DNA from: Micromonospora sp. NBC_01699
Lineage (GTDB): Bacteria; Actinomycetota; Actinomycetes; Mycobacteriales; Micromonosporaceae
NCBI RefSeq assembly: GCF_036250065.1
Contig: NZ_CP109199.1
Location: 1,488,001 to 1,552,000 of the forward strand
DNA length: 64,000 bases
Reading direction: 5' to 3'
Positions 31,778 through 41,530 of the stretch are shown piece after piece (positions within the stretch are counted from its first letter, which is position 1; each line of letters begins with the position of its first letter). The position numbers were made by a program, and so were the translations under genes. Below the pieces are notes generated by a model. That model worked only from the letters and a program-made list of their open reading frames with translations. It did not search any database and was not told where the DNA came from.

Positions 31778-33988
31778 ATGTTCGGCTGGTGGGGTGCGGC
31801 GGTTGTCCGGTTCCGGTGGGCGGTGCTCGGCGCCGGGCTGGCCCTGGTCGTGCTCGGCGCGACCTGGGGGACCGGTCTGCTCGGCTCGCTGACCGGCGGC
31901 GGCTTCGACGATCCCGCCAGCGAGTCCAGCCGGACCCAGCAGCGGATAGTCGCCGAGCTGGGCGAGCAGGGCGCCGACGTGCTGGTGCTCTATTCCACCG
32001 ACACCACGACAGTGGACCGGCCGGCGGTCCGGGAGCCGGTCACCGCGACCCTGGAGCGGCTGCGGCAGCGGCCCGAGGTGGTCAGCGTGACCGACTGGTA
32101 CTCGACCGGGGCCCCGGCCCTGCTCTCCACCGACCGGCGGGCCACCTACGCCCTGGTGAAACTGCGGGCCGACGGCGAGGACGGCAAGACCGCGGCCTTC
32201 GAACGGCTGCGACCGGGCCTGGCCGCGCCCGGCGTACGGACGGAGATCGGCGGAACCGTTCCGTTCCTGGTCACCGCGAATCGGCAGACCACCGAGGACA
32301 TCACCCGCGCCGAGACGCTCTCGCTGCCGGTCCTGCTGGTGCTGCTCATCCTGATCTTCGGTGGGCTGGTCGCGGCGGCCACCCCGCTGCTGATCGGCGG
32401 GCTGGCGATCCTCGGCGCCTTCGTCGCGGTACGGCTGCTGCACCTGGTGACCGAGGTGTCGGTCTTCGCCGTCAACATCATCACGCTGATCGGGCTCGGC
32501 ATGGCGATCGACTACGCGCTGTTCCTGGTCAGCCGGTTCCGCGAGGAACTGGCCGCCGGGCACGACACCCCGGTCGCGGTCGCGCGGGTGATGGACACCG
32601 CCGGCCGTACGGTGCTGGTGTCGGGGTTGACCATCGCGTTGGCGCTGGCCAGCCTGCTGATCTTCCCGCAGGTGTTCCTCCGCTCGATGGGGCTGGGCGG
32701 GGTGGCGGCGGTCCTGGTCGCCATGCTCGCCGCGCTGACCGTACTGCCGGCGCTGCTCGCCGTACTCGGGCACCGGATCAACGCGCTGCGGGTGCCACTG
32801 CCCGGCGCCCGCCGCCGCGCCGCCCGAGCGGCGGCTGCTGCTGCCGGCGGGGCGGTTCGGGGTGGCGGGGCGGCGCGCGGCAGGGGGACGGCCGGGGGTG
32901 GTTGGGAGCGGTTGGCGCGGAGTGTGATGCGGCGGCCGCTGCCGTACCTGGTCGGGGTGCTGGTGGTGCTCGCGGTGCTGGCCACCCCGTTCACCCGGAT
33001 CGAGTTCGGCGGGTTCGACGAGCGGGTGCTGCCGGCCGACGCGCAGCCACGGGTGGTGATCGAGCGGATCGGGGCCGAGTTCCCCGGCGGCAACCCGAAC
33101 CCGATCGACGTGCTGGTGTCGGGTGCGCCCGTCGAGGTGGCCGGGCGGTTCGCCGACCAGGTCGGGCGGGTGCCCGGCGTCACCGGCGTACGGGTGGCGG
33201 CCAGTCGGGGCGAACACACCCTGCTCTCGGTCACCTACCGGGGCGAACCGACCGGGGAAACCGCCCAGGCGGCCGTACGCGAACTGCGCCGGCTGCCTGC
33301 GCCGGCGCCCGGCGCCGAGGTACTCGTCGGTGGGCGCCCGGCGGCCGACGCCGACCTGCTGCACAGCCTCGGCACCAGACTGCCCTGGATGGCGCTGATC
33401 ATGGCGACGGCAACCCTGGTGCTGCTCTTCCTCGCCTTCGGCTCGGTGGTGCTGCCGATCAAGGCGGTGCTGATGAACCTGGTATCGATCGGCGCCTCGT
33501 TCGGCGTGGTCGTCTGGATTTTTCAGGAGGGGCATCTCGCGAATCTGCTCGACTTCACCCCGACCGGCTTCATCGAGCCGAGCAATCCGATCCTGATGCT
33601 CGCCGTACTGTTCGGGCTCGCCACCGACTACGAGGTCTTCCTGCTCTCCCGCGTACGGGAGGAGTGGGGCCGGACCGGGGACAACACCGCCGCCGTCGCC
33701 ACCGGACTGCAACACACCGGGCGGATCATCACCGCGGCGGCGCTGCTGCTGGTCGTGGTGGTGGCCGGCTTCGCCACCGGCGGCACCACCTTCATCAAGC
33801 TGATCGGGGTCGGCATGATCGTCGCGATAGTGGTGGACGCGACCCTGGTCCGGGCGCTGCTGGTGCCGGCGACGATGCGCCTGCTCGGCCGCTGGAACTG
33901 GTGGGCCCCCGCCCCGCTGGCCCGCTTCCACCGCCGCTTCGGCCTGCGCGAGTCCGGCCCCGCCCAACCGGGGCGGATCCCTTCATGA
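31778..33988 (+). CDS. MMPL-family RND-type membrane transporter
   Basis: 736 residues. It has the twin MMPL layout: TM1 (about 8-28), a large extracytoplasmic loop, a six-segment block (about 185-345) with GLGMAIDYALFLVSRFREEL, then a second half with TM and loop and a second block ending near 715, including LFGLATDYEVFLLSRVREEW. The paired DY residues match the proton-relay motif of this family. Relatives export lipids, pigments or drugs. I chose ATG 31778 with GGAGGG seven bases upstream over ATG 31763. The stop codon is inside a direct repeat. Confidence 0.9.
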   Translation: MFGWWGAAVVRFRWAVLGAGLALVVLGATWGTGLLGSLTGGGFDDPASESSRTQQRIVAELGEQGADVLVLYSTDTTTVDRPAVREPVTATLERLRQRPEVVSVTDWYSTGAPALLSTDRRATYALVKLRADGEDGKTAAFERLRPGLAAPGVRTEIGGTVPFLVTANRQTTEDITRAETLSLPVLLVLLILIFGGLVAAATPLLIGGLAILGAFVAVRLLHLVTEVSVFAVNIITLIGLGMAIDYALFLVSRFREELAAGHDTPVAVARVMDTAGRTVLVSGLTIALALASLLIFPQVFLRSMGLGGVAAVLVAMLAALTVLPALLAVLGHRINALRVPLPGARRRAARAAAAAAGGAVRGGGAARGRGTAGGGWERLARSVMRRPLPYLVGVLVVLAVLATPFTRIEFGGFDERVLPADAQPRVVIERIGAEFPGGNPNPIDVLVSGAPVEVAGRFADQVGRVPGVTGVRVAASRGEHTLLSVTYRGEPTGETAQAAVRELRRLPAPAPGAEVLVGGRPAADADLLHSLGTRLPWMALIMATATLVLLFLAFGSVVLPIKAVLMNLVSIGASFGVVVWIFQEGHLANLLDFTPTGFIEPSNPILMLAVLFGLATDYEVFLLSRVREEWGRTGDNTAAVATGLQHTGRIITAAALLLVVVVAGFATGGTTFIKLIGVGMIVAIVVDATLVRALLVPATMRLLGRWNWWAPAPLARFHRRFGLRESGPAQPGRIPS

Positions 33989-34052
33989 TCCTGGAGAGTC
34001 CGGCTCCGCCCGACCACGGTGGATCCCCTCGTGATCCTGGAGAGTTCGGCTC
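33975..34052. repeat. 32-bp direct repeat spanning the MMPL stop codon
   Basis: Copies at 33975-34006 and 34021-34052 (period 46) share GGATCC, TGATCCTGGAGAGT and CGGCTC with three substitutions. The TGA stop of the MMPL gene lies in copy 1. A partial third echo, TTCGTGATC, is near 34073. Confidence 0.8.
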
Positions 34053-34115
34053 GCTCCGGCCGGCCGGACTCTTCGTGATCACGAGAGGCGCCGGGTTGGT
34101 TTAGGCTCACGGGCC

Positions 34116-34661
34116 ATGACGGTGTTCGAGACTGAGCGGTTGGTCGTGCGGGACTGGACCGAGGAGCCGGGCGACCTGGCCCGGATCTTCGAGATCTACT
34201 CCCTGGTGGAGGTCACCCGCTGGCTCGGAGCATCGCCGTTGCTCCCGCTCACCGATCCGGCCGGGGCACCGGCCGTGGTGCGACGCTGGCACGCCCGGCA
34301 CGCCGAGCACGGCGGTCGCTACGGCATCTGGGCGATCCAGCGCCGAGACACCGCCCAGGTCGTCGGTACGGTGCTGCTCAAGCCGCTACCCGGGCTCGAC
34401 GGGTCGACCGCCACCTCGGACATCGAGGTCGGCTGGCACCTGCACCCGGACTCGCACGGACACGGCTTCGCCACCGAGGCGGGGCGGGCCGCGGTCGAAC
34501 ACGGGTTCGCCGTTGGGGCATCCGAGATCTACGCGGTGGTGTCGCCGGGAAACACCGCCTCGATGGCGGTCGCCCGCCGGCTGGGCATGACGCCGATCGG
34601 CCGGCGGACCGACTGGTACGGCGGCGAGGAACTGGAAGCCTTCGTCCTGCCCCGCCCCTGA
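34116..34661 (+). CDS. GNAT-family acetyltransferase (RimJ/RimL-like)
   Basis: 181 residues. It opens with FETERLVVRDWTEEPGDLAR, has TSDIEVGWHLHPDSHGHGFA and ATEAGRAAVEHGF, and ends with VSPGNTASMAVARRLGMTPI. This fits the RimJ/RimL branch, which acetylates ribosomal protein N-termini, polyamines or small molecules. The ATG lacks a Shine-Dalgarno, but TAGGCT (34102-34107) lies eight bases upstream. Its TGA stop is within a 25-bp tandem duplication. Confidence 0.85.
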   Translation: MTVFETERLVVRDWTEEPGDLARIFEIYSLVEVTRWLGASPLLPLTDPAGAPAVVRRWHARHAEHGGRYGIWAIQRRDTAQVVGTVLLKPLPGLDGSTATSDIEVGWHLHPDSHGHGFATEAGRAAVEHGFAVGASEIYAVVSPGNTASMAVARRLGMTPIGRRTDWYGGEELEAFVLPRP

Positions 34662-34704
34662 ACCCGACTCGTCCATCCGCCCCTGAACGCGACTCGTCCA
34701 TCCA
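34655..34704. repeat. 25-bp tandem repeat spanning the GNAT stop codon
   Basis: CCCCTGAACCCGACTCGTCC plus ATCCG (34655-34679) recurs with two changes at 34680-34704, then begins again at 34705 (CCCCTGGACGAGG). The first copy includes the TGA stop of the GNAT gene. Confidence 0.8.
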
Positions 34705-34813
34705 CCCCTGGACGAGGTCGTCCCGCGCCCTCGGATCTTGGTGGTTGGGCAGGTCATCGGCGGGGGTGAGGCTCGGTGTCCGGTAGTTGGCGTGGTTCAG
34801 GGAGAATGTCCGG

Positions 34814-36025
34814 GTGAGCGTTCCCCGTGACATCGTGCTGCTCGGCTCGACCGGGTCGATCGGCACCCAGGCCATCGACATCGTTCGCCGCAATCCGGAC
34901 CGCTTCCGGGTGGTCGCCCTCGGTGCCGGCGGCGGCAACGTGGCGGAACTCGCCGCCCAGGCGCTGGAGTTCGGGGTCGAGGCGGTCGGGGTGGCCAAGG
35001 CGTCGGCCGCCCAGGACCTGCAACTCGCCTTCTACGCCGAGGCCGCCAAGCGCGGCTATCCGAGCGGTGGTTTCCGCATCCCCAAGATCCTCGCCGGCCC
35101 GTCGGCGATGACCGAGCTGGCGCAGTGGCCGGCCGACGCCGTACTCAACGGGGTGGTCGGCTCGCTCGGCCTGGCACCCACCCTGGCCGCGCTGCGCGCC
35201 GGCCGTACGCTGCTGCTGGCCAACAAGGAGTCGCTGGTGGCGGGCGGCTCGATCGTACGGAGTGCGGTGCAGCGGCCGGGCCAGATCGTGCCGGTCGACT
35301 CGGAGCACTCGGCGCTGGCCCAGTGCCTGCGCGCAGGTTCCCGGTCCGAGGTGCGCCGGCTGGTGCTCACCGCCAGCGGTGGCCCGTTCCGGGGCCGGCG
35401 GCGGGCCGAGCTGACCGGGGTCACGCCCGAGCAGGCGCTGGCCCACCCGACCTGGAACATGGGGCCGGTCGTCACGATCAACAGCGCCACGCTGGTGAAC
35501 AAGGCGCTTGAGGTGATCGAGGCGCACGAGCTGTTCGACGTGCCGTACGCCGACATCGAGGTGATGGTGCACCCGCAGTCGGTGATCCACTCGATGGTCG
35601 AGTTCGTCGACGGCTCGACCATCGCCCAGGCCAGCCCGCCGGACATGCGGCTGCCGATCGCGCTCGCCCTCGGCTGGCCGGACCGGGTGCCCGACGCCGC
35701 CGCCGCGGTGGACTGGACCGCCGCGCACCGCTGGGACTTCGAGCCGCTGGACGACGCCGCGTTCCCGGCGGTCCGGCTGGCGAAGCAGGCCGGAGAGACC
35801 GGCCGGGGCAGACCGGCCATCTACAACGCCGCCAACGAGGAGTGTGTCGCCGCGTTCGTGGCGGGTCGGTTACCGTTCCTCGGCATCGTCGACACGTTGG
35901 AGCGGGTCCTGGAGGCGGCTCCGGAACTGGCCGAACCGGGTAACGTCGAGGAGGTGCTCGCGGCGGAGAGCTGGGCCCGCGAGCACGCTCAGAAGATCAT
36001 CGAGATGTCGGTGAAGGGAGCTTGA
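34814..36025 (+). CDS. dxr: 1-deoxy-D-xylulose 5-phosphate reductoisomerase
   Basis: 403 residues. NADPH-binding [20 protein letters not shown] at the N-terminus, [12 protein letters not shown], the substrate loop [18 protein letters not shown]-equivalent [10 protein letters not shown], and [19 protein letters not shown] are all present. It converts DXP to MEP, the first committed step of isoprenoid synthesis, and is the fosmidomycin target. I chose the GTG at 34814, about 10 bases after GGGAGA; an upstream in-frame TTG at 34787 is less likely. Its TGA overlaps the rseP ATG by one base (TGATG). Confidence 0.97.
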   Translation: MSVPRDIVLLGSTGSIGTQAIDIVRRNPDRFRVVALGAGGGNVAELAAQALEFGVEAVGVAKASAAQDLQLAFYAEAAKRGYPSGGFRIPKILAGPSAMTELAQWPADAVLNGVVGSLGLAPTLAALRAGRTLLLANKESLVAGGSIVRSAVQRPGQIVPVDSEHSALAQCLRAGSRSEVRRLVLTASGGPFRGRRRAELTGVTPEQALAHPTWNMGPVVTINSATLVNKALEVIEAHELFDVPYADIEVMVHPQSVIHSMVEFVDGSTIAQASPPDMRLPIALALGWPDRVPDAAAAVDWTAAHRWDFEPLDDAAFPAVRLAKQAGETGRGRPAIYNAANEECVAAFVAGRLPFLGIVDTLERVLEAAPELAEPGNVEEVLAAESWAREHAQKIIEMSVKGA

Positions 36026-37275
36026 TGCTGTACCTGCTCGGGGTTGTGGTGGTTGCCCTGGGGATTCTCATCTCGGTGAGCTTGCACGAGGCCGGACACA
36101 TGATCACGGCCAAGGGCTTCGGGATGAAGGTCACCCGCTACTTCGTGGGCTTCGGCCCGACCGTCTGGTCCTTCCGCCGGGGCGAGACCGAGTACGGACT
36201 CAAGGCGATCCCGCTCGGCGGTTTCTGCAAGATCGTCGGAATGACCCCGCAGGACGACGACGTCGACCCGGCCGACGAGCCACGGGCGATGTGGCGGTTC
36301 CCGGTGTGGAAGCGCACGATCGTGATGTCGGCGGGTTCGATCACCCACTTCCTGCTCGCGATCGTGGCGCTCTGGTTCGCGGCGGTCTTCATGGGCCTGC
36401 CCAACCCCGACTTCCCGACCACCGAGGAACAGGCCCGGCAGCAGCCGGCCGTGATCGCCCTGGCCGACTGCGTAGTGGTGGAGAACGTGCAGCGTGCCTG
36501 CACCCCGACCGACCCGCCGAGCCCGGCCGCGCAGGCGCAGCTCCGTACCGGCGACCGGATCACCGCGGTCAACGGCACCGCCGTCTCCACCTGGGGCGAC
36601 GTGCTCGACGTGGTCCGGCGTACGCCCGTCGACGCGCCAGCGAAGGTCGACTTCCTGCGGGACGGCGCCAGCCAGCAGGCCGAGGTGAAGCTCGCCTCGG
36701 TGCAGCGCCCACCGCTCGGTGACGCCGCCGGACCGGTCTCCCCGGTCTCCGCGCTCGGCGTCGGACTCAGCATCCAGACCCCCGGCATGATCACCTACAG
36801 CCCGATCGACGCCTTTGGCGCGACCGCCGACTACACCGGTGAGATGGCGGTCGGCACGGTGCAGGCGTTGCAGCGGATTCCGGAGAAGGTCCCGGCGCTG
36901 TGGAACGCGATCACCGGTGGCGAGCGGGACGCGGACACGCCGATCAGCGTGGTCGGGGCGAGCCGACTCGGTGGCGAGGCGGTCGCCAACGACGCCTGGG
37001 AGGTGCTCGTCCTGGTGTTCATCTCGCTGAACTTCTTCGTCGGCATCTTCAACCTGCTGCCGCTGCTGCCGCTGGACGGCGGCCACATCGCCATCGCCTG
37101 GTTTGAGCGGGTCCGTACCTGGATCTTCGCCCGGTTGGGGCGTCCCGATCCGGGGCGCGTCGACTACCTTAAGTTGATGCCCGTAACGTACGTGGTGATT
37201 CTGATCGGTGGCGCGTTCACGCTCCTCACCGTCACCGCGGACGTGGTAAATCCGATCACGCTCTTTTCAAGGTGA
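36025..37275 (+). CDS. rseP: Site-2 intramembrane metalloprotease RseP/Rip1
   Basis: 416 residues. The zinc motif HEAGH (His21, Glu22, His25) lies in the first TM segment; a PDZ domain follows at about 170-240 ([20 protein letters not shown]); the second metal motif [11 protein letters not shown] is in the third TM segment. The orthologue Rip1 (Rv2869c) cleaves anti-sigma factors and controls envelope responses in M. tuberculosis. It sits in the conserved dxr-rseP-ispG operon, between two isoprenoid genes. The start is coupled to dxr. Confidence 0.97.
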   Translation: MLYLLGVVVVALGILISVSLHEAGHMITAKGFGMKVTRYFVGFGPTVWSFRRGETEYGLKAIPLGGFCKIVGMTPQDDDVDPADEPRAMWRFPVWKRTIVMSAGSITHFLLAIVALWFAAVFMGLPNPDFPTTEEQARQQPAVIALADCVVVENVQRACTPTDPPSPAAQAQLRTGDRITAVNGTAVSTWGDVLDVVRRTPVDAPAKVDFLRDGASQQAEVKLASVQRPPLGDAAGPVSPVSALGVGLSIQTPGMITYSPIDAFGATADYTGEMAVGTVQALQRIPEKVPALWNAITGGERDADTPISVVGASRLGGEAVANDAWEVLVLVFISLNFFVGIFNLLPLLPLDGGHIAIAWFERVRTWIFARLGRPDPGRVDYLKLMPVTYVVILIGGAFTLLTVTADVVNPITLFSR

Positions 37276-37282
37276 GGGTCCT

Positions 37283-38455
37283 GTGACCGCTGTCAGTCTC
37301 GGTATGCCGGCCGTACCGCCGCCGCCGCTCGCACCCCGGCGGACCAGTCGCCAGATCATGGTCGGTTCCGTGCCGGTCGGTGGCGGCGCCCCGGTCTCGG
37401 TGCAGTCGATGACCACCACCCTGACCTCCGACGTGAACGCCACGCTCCAGCAGATCGCCGAGCTGACCGCGTCCGGCTGCCAGATCGTTCGGGTCGCCGT
37501 GCCGTCCCAGGACGACGTGGAGGCGCTGCCGGCGATCGCCAAGAAGTCCCAGATCCCGGTGATCGCGGACATCCACTTCCAGCCGAAGTACGTCTTCGCC
37601 GCGATCGACGCGGGCTGCGCGGCGGTCCGGGTGAATCCGGGCAACATCCGGCAGTTCGACGACAAGGTGGCCGAGATCGCCCGCGCCGCCCAGGCGGCCA
37701 GGGTGCCGATCCGGATCGGTGTGAACGCCGGCTCGCTGGACAAGCGGCTGCTCGCCAAGTACGGCAAGGCCACCGCCGAGGCGCTGGTCGAGTCGGCGCT
37801 GTGGGAGTGCTCGCTGTTCGAGGAGCACGGCTTCCGGGACATCAAGATCTCGGTCAAGCACAACGACCCGGTGGTGATGATCCGCGCGTACCGGCAGCTC
37901 GCCGAGCAGTGTGACTACCCGCTGCACCTGGGCGTGACCGAGGCGGGCCCGGCGTTCCAGGGCACCATCAAGTCGGCGGTCGCGTTCGGTGCGCTGCTGG
38001 CCGAGGGGATCGGCGACACGATCCGGGTGTCGCTGTCGGCGCCGCCGGTCGAGGAGATCAAGGTCGGCAACCAGATCCTGGAGTCACTGGGTCTGCGCGA
38101 GCGGGGCCTGGAGATCGTGTCGTGTCCGTCCTGTGGCCGGGCCCAGGTCGACGTCTACAAGCTGGCCGAGGAGGTCACCGCCGGTCTCGAAGGGCTGCCG
38201 GTGCCGCTGCGGGTGGCCGTGATGGGCTGCGTGGTCAACGGACCGGGCGAGGCGCGGGAGGCCGACCTCGGCGTCGCGTCGGGCAACGGCAAGGGCCAGA
38301 TCTTCGTACGCGGTCAGATCATCAAGACGGTGCCCGAGGGGCAGATCGTCGAGACGCTGATCGAAGAGGCGCTGCGGTTGGCGGACGAGATGGGTGCGGA
38401 GTTGCCCGAAGAGCTGCGGGACATGATCACCGGTCCTACCGTCACGGTGCATTAG
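37283..38455 (+). CDS. ispG: 4-hydroxy-3-methylbut-2-enyl-diphosphate synthase (flavodoxin)
   Basis: 390 residues. It has IRVNPGNI-like [16 protein letters not shown], the [4Fe-4S] ligands in [14 protein letters not shown] and [17 protein letters not shown], including the conserved glutamate. It makes HMBPP from MEcPP in the MEP pathway. The GTG start lies eight bases after the rseP stop and follows AAGGTGAGG. Two hairpins follow the gene. Confidence 0.97.
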   Translation: MTAVSLGMPAVPPPPLAPRRTSRQIMVGSVPVGGGAPVSVQSMTTTLTSDVNATLQQIAELTASGCQIVRVAVPSQDDVEALPAIAKKSQIPVIADIHFQPKYVFAAIDAGCAAVRVNPGNIRQFDDKVAEIARAAQAARVPIRIGVNAGSLDKRLLAKYGKATAEALVESALWECSLFEEHGFRDIKISVKHNDPVVMIRAYRQLAEQCDYPLHLGVTEAGPAFQGTIKSAVAFGALLAEGIGDTIRVSLSAPPVEEIKVGNQILESLGLRERGLEIVSCPSCGRAQVDVYKLAEEVTAGLEGLPVPLRVAVMGCVVNGPGEAREADLGVASGNGKGQIFVRGQIIKTVPEGQIVETLIEEALRLADEMGAELPEELRDMITGPTVTVH

Positions 38456-38461
38456 TCGGGG

Positions 38462-38534
38462 GGTTTTCGCGGCGGCGTCCCCACTCAGGGGCGTCAGGCT
38501 TGATCCCCGTCGTGGGGACGCCGCCGCGAAAACC
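38462..38534. terminator. 23-bp perfect inverted repeat after ispG
   Basis: GGTTTTCGCGGCGGCGTCCC plus CAC (38462-38484) is perfectly complementary to 38512-38534. The 27-base loop contains a nested GGGG/CCCC pair. It starts seven bases after the ispG stop. Such length and perfection exceed the need for termination. Confidence 0.75.
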
Positions 38535-38547
38535 TTTGTACGTATGC

Positions 38548-38582
38548 GAAAGGGCATCCCCTCGGGTGGGGGATGCCCTTTC
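38548..38582. terminator. 14-bp hairpin terminator between ispG and the PadR gene
   Basis: GAAAGGGCATCCCC (38548-38561) pairs with 38569-38582 around a seven-base loop, with AAA/TTT flanks. It is a second, more classical terminator right after the 23-bp repeat and serves both convergent genes. Confidence 0.8.
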
Positions 38583-38606
38583 TGCTGCGTGGGTGTGGGG
38601 TGGTCC

Positions 38607-39179
38607 TCACTCGGATTCGGCGAGGATGGCGTAGAGCTTGCGGCGGGTCTCTTCGAGCACCTGGGCGGCGCGTTCGCGCTGGTCGTCGGTGCCGTTGAGC
38701 ATGACCTGGCGGAGGGCGTTCATCGCCTGGAAGCCGGCGTCGCGGATCTCGTGCCAGCTGTTGATCGTGTCGGGGGCGAACTCCTCCCAGGGCGGCGTCT
38801 GTGCCGCCTCGGTCGCCTCGGGCTGACCGGCCTCGGTGAGGCTGAAGCGTTTGCGCCCGCCGCCCGCCTCGGCCGCGGCGGCGACGATCAGGCCCTCGTC
38901 CTCCAGTAGTTGCAGGGTGGGGTAGATCGAACCGGGGCTCGGCCGCCAGGCACCGCCGGTGCGCTGGTCGAGCTCCTGGATCATCTCGTAGCCGTGCATC
39001 GGGCGCTCGGTGAGCAGGGCCAGTACGGCGCCGCGCACGTTCGGCCGGCGTCCCCGGCCGCGACCCCGTCCCCGGCCGTGACCCGGGTGGCCGCCGCCGG
39101 GGGAGAACGGCGGGAAGCCGAAGCCGCCGCGCATCCGGGACTCCTCGTGCATCGCCTGGAACCTTCGGTGGAAACTCAT
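38607..39179 (-). CDS. PadR-family transcriptional regulator with Gly/Arg/His-rich N-terminus
   Basis: 190 residues. After a GGGHPGHGRGRGRGRGRR stretch (about 25-45) comes the PadR winged helix: GAVLALLTERPMHGYEMIQE and GSIYPTLQLLEDEGLI. The C-terminal helix region (about 120-188) should form the dimer. The His/Gly/Arg stretch could bind metal or nucleic acid; this is a guess. AGGAGG lies before ATG 39179. A CGATATATCG palindrome sits 35 bp upstream. No divergent efflux gene is adjacent; the neighbour is the DUF4081-GNAT gene. Confidence 0.87.
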   Translation of the reverse strand: MSFHRRFQAMHEESRMRGGFGFPPFSPGGGHPGHGRGRGRGRGRRPNVRGAVLALLTERPMHGYEMIQELDQRTGGAWRPSPGSIYPTLQLLEDEGLIVAAAAEAGGGRKRFSLTEAGQPEATEAAQTPPWEEFAPDTINSWHEIRDAGFQAMNALRQVMLNGTDDQRERAAQVLEETRRKLYAILAESE

Positions 39180-39213
39180 GTAACTCCTCCTGTGACTATC
39201 GCTGATGTGTCGA

Positions 39214-39223
39214 CGATATATCG
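39214..39223. promoter_or_regulatory. CGATATATCG palindrome, candidate PadR operator
   Basis: A perfect 10-bp palindrome, AT-rich in a very GC-rich context, located 35 bp upstream of the PadR start. PadR regulators usually repress their own promoter at such sites. Confidence 0.4.
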
Positions 39224-39308
39224 CCAACGCATCGGCTGCAACCCTCGGTGCGACTCGGCGTGGACGTCGTGACGTCCCGTCGGCCACTCATCTGGCACGC
39301 TGGTAGGC

Positions 39309-40148
39309 GTGCTGATGGTTCCGGTGCGGCAACTCGGCGAGGCCGAGCGGGGCGCGGTCGAACGGCTACTCGATCTCGACCCGTACGCGGCTGCCCAGGT
39401 GGCCGAGCGGATAGCCGCGCACGGGCTGTCCTGGTGGCGGGCGGACGGGCGGGTCTACGGCTACGGCGCCGGGCGCGAGGTCGAGTCGCTCTGCTGGGTC
39501 GGCGGCCAGCTCACGCCGGTACGCGCCACCCCGTCCGCGATCACCGCGTTCGCCGAACTGCTCGCCGCCGAGGACCGGTTCTGTTCCTCGATCGTCGGGC
39601 GGGCCGACGAGGTGCTCGGCCTCTGGGAGCAGCTCTCCGCGCACTGGGGCCCGGCCCGGGACGTACGGCCGAACCAGCCGTTGCTGGCGACCGGGGCGGC
39701 ACCGGCGATCGCGGCCGACCCCGACGTGCGTCCGGTCCGCCCGGCCGAGGTCGACCTGCTCTTCCCGGCCGCGGTGGCGATGTACACCGAGGAGGTGGGC
39801 GTGTCGCCGCTGGTCGAGGACGGTGGGCGCAGCTACCGCCGCCGGGTGGCCGACCTGGTCCGGGCGCGCCGCGCGTACGCCCGGTTTGTCGACGGCCAGG
39901 TGGTCTTCAAGGCCGAACTCGCGGTCGTCACCCGGCGCACCGCGCAGATCCAGGGGGTCTGGGTCGCGCCGGGCTGGCGCGGCCGGGGGATCGCCGCGGC
40001 CGCCATGGCGGCGGTGGTCGCCGACGCGCTGACCCGGGTCGCGCCAACGGTCTCGCTCTACGTCAACGACTACAACGTGCCGGCCCGGCGGGTCTACGAC
40101 CGCTGCGGCTTCCGGCCGGTCGGTACGTTCGCCACCATCCTGTTCTGA
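39309..40148 (+). CDS. DUF4081-domain GNAT-family protein
   Basis: 279 residues. The N-terminal half (about 8-125) fits DUF4081 (RLLDLDPYAAAQVAERIAAH, less one base of the motif order), and the C-terminal half is a GNAT: QIQGVWVAPGWRGRGIAAAA, then LYVNDYNVPARRVYDRCGFR. The M. tuberculosis counterpart Rv2867c also follows ispG, so this is the conserved neighbour. Substrate is unknown. The GTG at 39309 or the ATG at 39315 could be the start; TAGGC lies directly upstream, hinting at a leaderless transcript. Confidence 0.88.
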   Translation: MLMVPVRQLGEAERGAVERLLDLDPYAAAQVAERIAAHGLSWWRADGRVYGYGAGREVESLCWVGGQLTPVRATPSAITAFAELLAAEDRFCSSIVGRADEVLGLWEQLSAHWGPARDVRPNQPLLATGAAPAIAADPDVRPVRPAEVDLLFPAAVAMYTEEVGVSPLVEDGGRSYRRRVADLVRARRAYARFVDGQVVFKAELAVVTRRTAQIQGVWVAPGWRGRGIAAAAMAAVVADALTRVAPTVSLYVNDYNVPARRVYDRCGFRPVGTFATILF

Positions 40149-40331
40149 GCGTTCGATCCGGGTCCCGCCGGACCGGGTCGGGCATAGCCGGATCCTTGCC
40201 GTCACCGCGCACCGATGCTGGCAAAGCAGCTCCAAAGACCGCTTACTTCCGCCAAGCTGACAACCAGGGCAAATGTGAATCCGCTGCGGCGATGTCCACG
40301 GTAGCGGGGTCGGCTAAGCCAGGAGGTAGAC

Positions 40332-41465
40332 GTGTCAACGAGATCTCGCGCCGCCGTGCGCGTCACCAGCGCGCTGCTCGTGGCCGGGCTCGCCGCCGCG
40401 GCTGCCGGCTGCGGGGGGAACGACGACAACGGCGGCGGCAGCGGCACGACCTCCAGCAACGTCAAGGTCGCCGACGGCTTCAAGATCGGACTGCTGCTGC
40501 CCGAGTCCAAGACCACCCGGTACGAGACCTTCGACCGCCCGCTGATCCAGGCCAAACTCGCTGAGCTGTGTCCGAAGTGTGAGGTCCTTTACCAGAACGC
40601 CGACCAGGATCCGGCCAAGCAGCAGTCGCAGGCCGAGGCGATGCTCACCCAGGGGATCAAGGTGATGATCCTCGACGCGGTCGACGCCAAGGCCGCCGGC
40701 GCGATCGTCAACAATGCCCAGTCACAGAAGGTGCCGGTGGTCGCGTACGACCGGCTCGCCTCCGGCCCGGTCAGCTTCTACGTCTCGTACGACAACCGTC
40801 GGGTGGGCATGGTGCAGGGGCAGGCGCTGCTGGACCAGTTGAGCGCGAACGGGCAGAACCCGAAACGCGGCGACATCGTGATGATCAACGGCTCGCCGAC
40901 CGACCCGAACGCGGCCGACTTCAAGGCCGGCGCCCACTCCGTACTGGACGGGAAGGTCAACATCGGCAACGAGTTCGACACCCCGGACTGGTCCCCGGAC
41001 CGGGCCCAGCAGGAGATGGACCAGGCGATCACCGCCATCGGACGGGACCGGGTGATCGGGGTCTACGCCGCGAACGACGGGATGGCCGGTGGCGCGATCG
41101 CCTCGATGAAGGGCGCCGGCTTCGGTACGCCGCTGCCCCCGGTCACCGGGCAGGACGCCGAACTCGCCGGGGTCCAGCGGATCGTCTCCGGCGACCAGTT
41201 CATGACGGTCTTCAAGTCCATCAAGCCCGAGGCGGACATCGCCGCGCAGATGGCCGTCGACGCGGCGACCGGGCAGGACTTCACCGCACAGTCGACCATC
41301 ATGCGCAACAACGGGACCAAGGACGTCGCTTCGGTGCTGCTGGAGCCGGTGGCCGTGACCAAGGGAAACATCAAGGACACGGTGATCAAGGACGGCTTCT
41401 ACACCGCCGCGCAGATCTGTGCCGGCGCGTTCGCCGCACCGTGTACCTCCGCGGGCATCTCCTGA
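40332..41465 (+). CDS. Sugar ABC transporter substrate-binding lipoprotein (XylF/RbsB-like)
   Basis: 377 residues. The signal peptide ends in a lipobox (AAAAGC, Cys about 27), so it is anchored outside the membrane. The periplasmic-binding-protein type I fold follows: IGLLLPESKTTRYETFDRPL, VMILDAVDAKAAGAIVNNAQ, VPVVAYDRLASG and GVYAANDGMAGGAIASMKGA. The similarity to D-xylose-binding XylF suggests a pentose or related sugar. GGAGGTAGAC precedes the GTG. It is the first of three transport genes in a row (SBP, ATPase, permease). Confidence 0.92.
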   Translation: MSTRSRAAVRVTSALLVAGLAAAAAGCGGNDDNGGGSGTTSSNVKVADGFKIGLLLPESKTTRYETFDRPLIQAKLAELCPKCEVLYQNADQDPAKQQSQAEAMLTQGIKVMILDAVDAKAAGAIVNNAQSQKVPVVAYDRLASGPVSFYVSYDNRRVGMVQGQALLDQLSANGQNPKRGDIVMINGSPTDPNAADFKAGAHSVLDGKVNIGNEFDTPDWSPDRAQQEMDQAITAIGRDRVIGVYAANDGMAGGAIASMKGAGFGTPLPPVTGQDAELAGVQRIVSGDQFMTVFKSIKPEADIAAQMAVDAATGQDFTAQSTIMRNNGTKDVASVLLEPVAVTKGNIKDTVIKDGFYTAAQICAGAFAAPCTSAGIS

Positions 41466-41530
41466 CCCGGCACCGGCATTTCCTGATCCTTCTGCCGGGC
41501 GGGTCGTGATCTGAAACGGGGGTGGGCGCG

